A stretch of 64,000 nt of DNA. Source: Todiramphus chloris collaris. Taxonomy: Eukaryota > Chordata > Aves > Coraciiformes > Alcedinidae. Below, in pieces: positions 60,701 to 64,000 of this stretch (within the stretch, counting starts at the first letter, position 1; the number at the start of each line of letters is the position of its first letter). Where the stretch lies: assembly GCA_025345505.1 (NCBI GenBank), contig JANVCC010000018.1, forward strand, positions 5,937,741 to 6,001,740, in the 5' to 3' direction. The notes below the pieces were generated by a model, which worked only from the letters and a program-made list of their open reading frames with translations, had not been told where the DNA came from and did not search any database. Both the position numbers and the translations under genes were made by a program.

Positions 60701-63700
60701 CCTGAGCACAAGAACTGATCACAGAACGAGATTACATCAAGAGCCCCATACTACAAGCAGCCACAGAGGAAAAAGTCCAGGCCTTCTTAAGAAATGGCTG
60801 CAAAGTACCTGATAACTCCACTCTCTCCCCAGGGACCTGCTTCCTATCCCCACACCCTCCTGCAAACATCAATGTTTAAAGAACCATTAAAGAAAATAAC
60901 ATCATAACTCTTCACATAGTTCAAATACTTCACTTAAAAGGAACTGTAATTTTTACATCTCAGATTGCACCAGTCCCCAGCAGGACATGGAGTCATCATG
61001 TTCACGGTGTGGCATTTGAGCTGTTCAAACAGGAGGGATGGAGCCACAGTGTGAGACCTTCTGCTCAGAGGCCTGGGAGCCAAGATCATGGAGATCCCTA
61101 CCAGTTCTACCTGTGCTTTGCCCTGAGTGCCACCCTGGGCCTCTCCTTACCCTCTCAAGGTGCCTTCCCATGACCTACATAAAGAAGAAACCTTCCAAGA
61201 GACACACACCTTGAAGATACAGCCAGTGGGAGAATACTGGGAGCAGCGGAACACGGGTGGTAAGTCTTTTGGCCAGTCCTACTACCTAGCTGCAGTGTGG
61301 GAGTCAGACCAGCACTGCTTGTGACCTGCTTAGTGCTCAAGACTAAGCTCAAGGTCACCCCTAAGCTACTTCTTTCCAGGGCTGGCTCTACACACTCCGT
61401 TTGGCCCATCAGGAAAAGGCCATGAACTATTGCTAACAGCAGCACCTCCCTGGTAGTGCTGAGTCAAACCAAGCTGAGAAGCCAGAAAAGCTTTGTTGCT
61501 AAACAAGGTCTACAGGACTGGGTTTTAAAAAAAAACCCCAAAAACATTCTCCTTCAAAGAGCATCAGCTGCTCTCTCTAGACAGGACTGCTATTTGGAAG
61601 CTGGAAAAGCCCTTTCATCCCAGTAGCTGTGTCATTGCCCTCCAGCAAGTGGGCAGCAGTCAGACTGCTGCAGAAACCTCTAAGGAATCACAGCAAGCCT
61701 TGCATTCTTCAGCACCAATAACCAATATAAATCCATTCATCTCTTCAGGCTGCAGACAATTTATGTTTTGGGTGCCCCTCCCCCCTAGGTGGGATGGTAT
61801 ATGGTAGAGCTTCCCCAAAGATGTTCACATGGTCAGTTCCAGCCGTGCCAGAAAAGAACCCAGAACACCCTGAAGTACAGAAAAAGTATATAAGAGGCCA
61901 GAAATCATTACGGTCAGATTATTATTATTACACCACTTCCATTCCTTCTGCCAGCTGACAATTCATCTGTAGGGGTAAGAGTAACAAAGTGCTCCATCAG
62001 GAAGGGTTATCCGGGACACTGCTCCTTCGGAGAGACACACAGTGCAAGCACTGGAGAGAGACAAAAGGGGTCTTTACAAAATGTATTGGAAAAGAATAAA
62101 GTGTGATTTGGGAAATGCTATACCTTCTTCTACTCCCTTTCATCCTGTGGCTGCTCGGCTCCTGAAAATACAAACCCATATTTGAGCTGCTACCCACGTG
62201 TGAGTACAGCCCTTTCCTGCAGCAAACCATGTTTCCTGTCCCACAAGGTACAGTCAGTCCAACAAGCCCGCAGATATTTGCCAAGCCCTCTATCAAGGAA
62301 ACATCACTTGGATCTGGCGGAAGATTTCAACAGTTGTGGAAACACGTGGGAGGTTGTGCTGTTGGGATAACAGACCCTGCTCCAGAGCACAGCCTTGCCA
62401 CGCACGTACACTGGGTTTTAAGCTCCTCTTCTTCTCCCAAAGTGTGACAGTGCAGATGGAAGTTGCAGAAAACCTGATTTAGTCACCTACAACTTTATCC
62501 ATATTTTAGAAAGGCAGCATTTGCCCCCTCCCCCAGCATCACCAAAGCCTGTGGAAGTTGTTTCCATTGCTCCGGCTGTGTTGTCTACACACAATGTAAA
62601 GTACCCTTTTGCTCTGAGACACTTTTGCACATTTTAATGCTCAGCGATTTGGCCTGGCTGGGACAAACTCTATATTCCAGAAGGAGCAGTACTTTCCCTA
62701 CTGCAGCTTTAGCTCCTGCCGTGCCCACTCCATGCACCCTTTCTGCATTAACTTGCTTGCGAGGAGGAGCACAGAGAAAGCTCAGTGCCAAGAGAGGCAA
62801 ACACATGAGAAACAGAGCACTGCCTCAGCCCTTTCCATTCAGAGGCAGATCTGCTTTGAATGGCAGCCCCCAGGATGGATCAGCCTCCAAAGGAGACTGA
62901 ATCCCAAGCAAGTCAGCCCCCTTCAATTCACATTAAAACTTCAAGCTACTGTATATATTCTCCCGCCCCTCCACCGCAAGCTCCTCCTTTCTAACACAAA
63001 TCTCTCACCGCACTCCCAGGCAGAGAACAGCAGTGTTGTGAGGTGTAGAAACCCAAGTCCAGTGAGATTCAGCTCTTGCAAACGGCACTTTTTCATCAGC
63101 AAACTATAATGGGCAGTTCTTATCCACTATGAGAGTTCTGCACCACGCACCTAAAGAATATGCCAAACTAGATCTTCACACGAAGACCCAAAATTAGAGC
63201 TGATAGCTCAAAAGCAAAGTGACCCTCACTAGGCATTCCTGAGCAAACTAATCACCCCTGCTCAACTGGAAAATGAAATCTGTTCTATTTTCCCTGATTC
63301 ACATGCACATCTATAAGGAATAGAAGCAGAAGGGTAATTTTAAAGCGACTGATGCAGCTGTACACAGTTATAAAACATATATGGGACTCCATACCTTCAA
63401 AGTGCTGTGTATTTACCTGCTGTGTACAACTCGAACCAAGTGCTATGAACATTTTCAGGTTCAGAATTTAGAACTGAGTCACTTCTCTTGCCTTAAGTAA
63501 ACAAAGGCTCGGAATATAATTCATTCTCTGTATGTAACATCTTTATCTCAGCAAGCTTTTGGAAAAATCAGGAGCTGTATGTTAGGAGGAGGGGAATCTG
63601 TCCCATTACAAAATCATTTTGTCCTGCTATGTTAGCTTTAATTTATGTCCCAGACCTTCCCAGTCTCCCAGTCCAGCTCTTTTCACTCCTCACAGAAACA

Positions 63701-63981
63701 CAGCACAAAACCTGCTACAAACTTCCACAAGTGAACACTATTCCCCACCTTGTTCCCAAAGTTATTCAGACGAACTCTGCTGAAATAGTTTCGCTAAGGT
63801 TTACTGAGAAAGGCTTTTAAGAAATGAAAGATTCTCTTATGGAAGATGCTTTTCATCACCTTATTTTTAAAGGATTAAAATTACTCCCCAAGTAACTATC
63901 CCAGATCTGCTCGTACCGCAGTAAGAGCTCCCATCCGTAAGCACCGTCCAGCATCCGAGAGGATCGCCGCTTCTCCCCTAC
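54768..63981. other. Intronic stretch up to the exon 1 donor, no gene seen
   Basis: About 9.2 kb without recognisable CR1 or LTR. Only short A-rich and CAA-rich patches (59533-59600) were noted. Open frames of 85-125 codons (for example 58735-59058 and 62732-63109, plus) carry no known domain. Promoter elements of EVA1C would lie beyond the window. Confidence 0.5.
59533..59600 (+). repeat. A-rich patch with (CAA)n
   Basis: A-rich runs broken by single C bases lead to about five CAA triplets at 59580-59598. It is a simple low-complexity patch. Confidence 0.85.
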
Positions 63982-64000
63982 CTGAGAAGTCTGCAGAAGT
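63982..64000 (-). CDS. EVA1C: EVA1C, 3' end of the coding exon upstream of exon 2 (probably exon 1), partial
   Basis: Read on the minus strand, the last 19 bases of the window encode T-S-A-D-F-S plus the first base of a Gly codon. They are followed at once by a canonical donor, CAG|GTAGGG (donor G at 63981). The exon ends in phase 1, and exon 2 (4703-4917) opens in the matching phase and completes Gly-Tyr, giving D-F-S-G-Y. I recall the same D-F-S-G-Y segment in mammalian EVA1C just after the signal/N-terminal region, so this is probably the end of exon 1; the start codon and signal sequence would lie beyond 64000. The bases around it are richer in CpG than the rest of the window (about 63935-63970), as expected near a 5' end. 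Only 19 bases are visible, so the call depends on the phase match and the motif, not on length. Confidence 0.75.

Larger units (their letters stand above)
4918..63981 (-). other. EVA1C: EVA1C intron 1 (59 kb)
   Basis: This interval lies between the donor at 63981 and the acceptor at 4918 on the minus strand; both are GT/AG and both are phase 1. It makes up 92 percent of the window. It holds CR1, MIR-like and LTR remains plus simple repeats, listed separately. I found no exon inside it with both splice sites and a recognisable domain. The polypyrimidine tract before the acceptor is short and interrupted by purines (minus-strand bases corresponding to 4921-4945), although the branch-point motif is good. 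Confidence 0.75.

Noticed and set aside
1-64000. A bacterial-style or phage-style defence, toxin or biosynthetic system
   Set aside because: The sequence is plainly avian intron with CR1, SINE and LTR remains; no operon-like run of genes exists.

Overview
This is vertebrate, almost certainly avian, genomic DNA. CR1 LINE copies are dense, several ending in the typical CR1 tail of short ATTCTGTGAT-type units. Worn MIR-like SINE pieces are also present. One copy of an LTR that I recognise as a bird class III (ERVL-like) solo LTR is present too. GC content is moderate and there are no compact operon-like genes. The species cannot be fixed from this window.

I can support only one host gene, on the minus strand: EVA1C (C21orf63/FAM176C), a single-pass membrane protein with SUEL-type galactose-binding lectin domains. 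The window starts inside intron 2 (1-4702) and crosses exon 2 (4703-4917), which encodes the start of the first lectin domain. It then runs through a 59-kb intron 1 (4918-63981) and ends in the last 19 coding bases of the preceding exon (63982-64000). Two facts support joining the two exons. Both splice sites are canonical, and the phases match (phase 1): exon 1 ends T-S-A-D-F-S plus one base, and exon 2 begins by completing Gly-Tyr. This reproduces the D-F-S-G-Y segment I recall in mammalian EVA1C.

The rest is intron filled with transposon remains. About 17 CR1 pieces are visible. Many are short 3' ends; the longest two (12736-13491 and 20540-21381) reach into the C-terminal part of ORF2. 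Two nested arrangements are clear. A CR1 in plus orientation splits an older minus-orientation CR1 (12571-13790), and a CR1 sits inside the LTR (53752-54767). Two CR1 copies carry the same internal 21-bp tandem expansion, eight units at 7201-7368 and three at 27202-27264. Simple repeats include a pure AAGGG array, a GATA array, poly-A tracts and a facing TG/CA pair.

No RNA gene, CRISPR array, nested protein gene or convincing new biological system was found. Most open frames are chance ORFs or translated CR1. The best leads are the CR1 21-bp minisatellite, a homeodomain-motif-rich block near 38.2-38.5 kb that may be a regulatory element, and an unusually open stretch at 15.66-17.14 kb.
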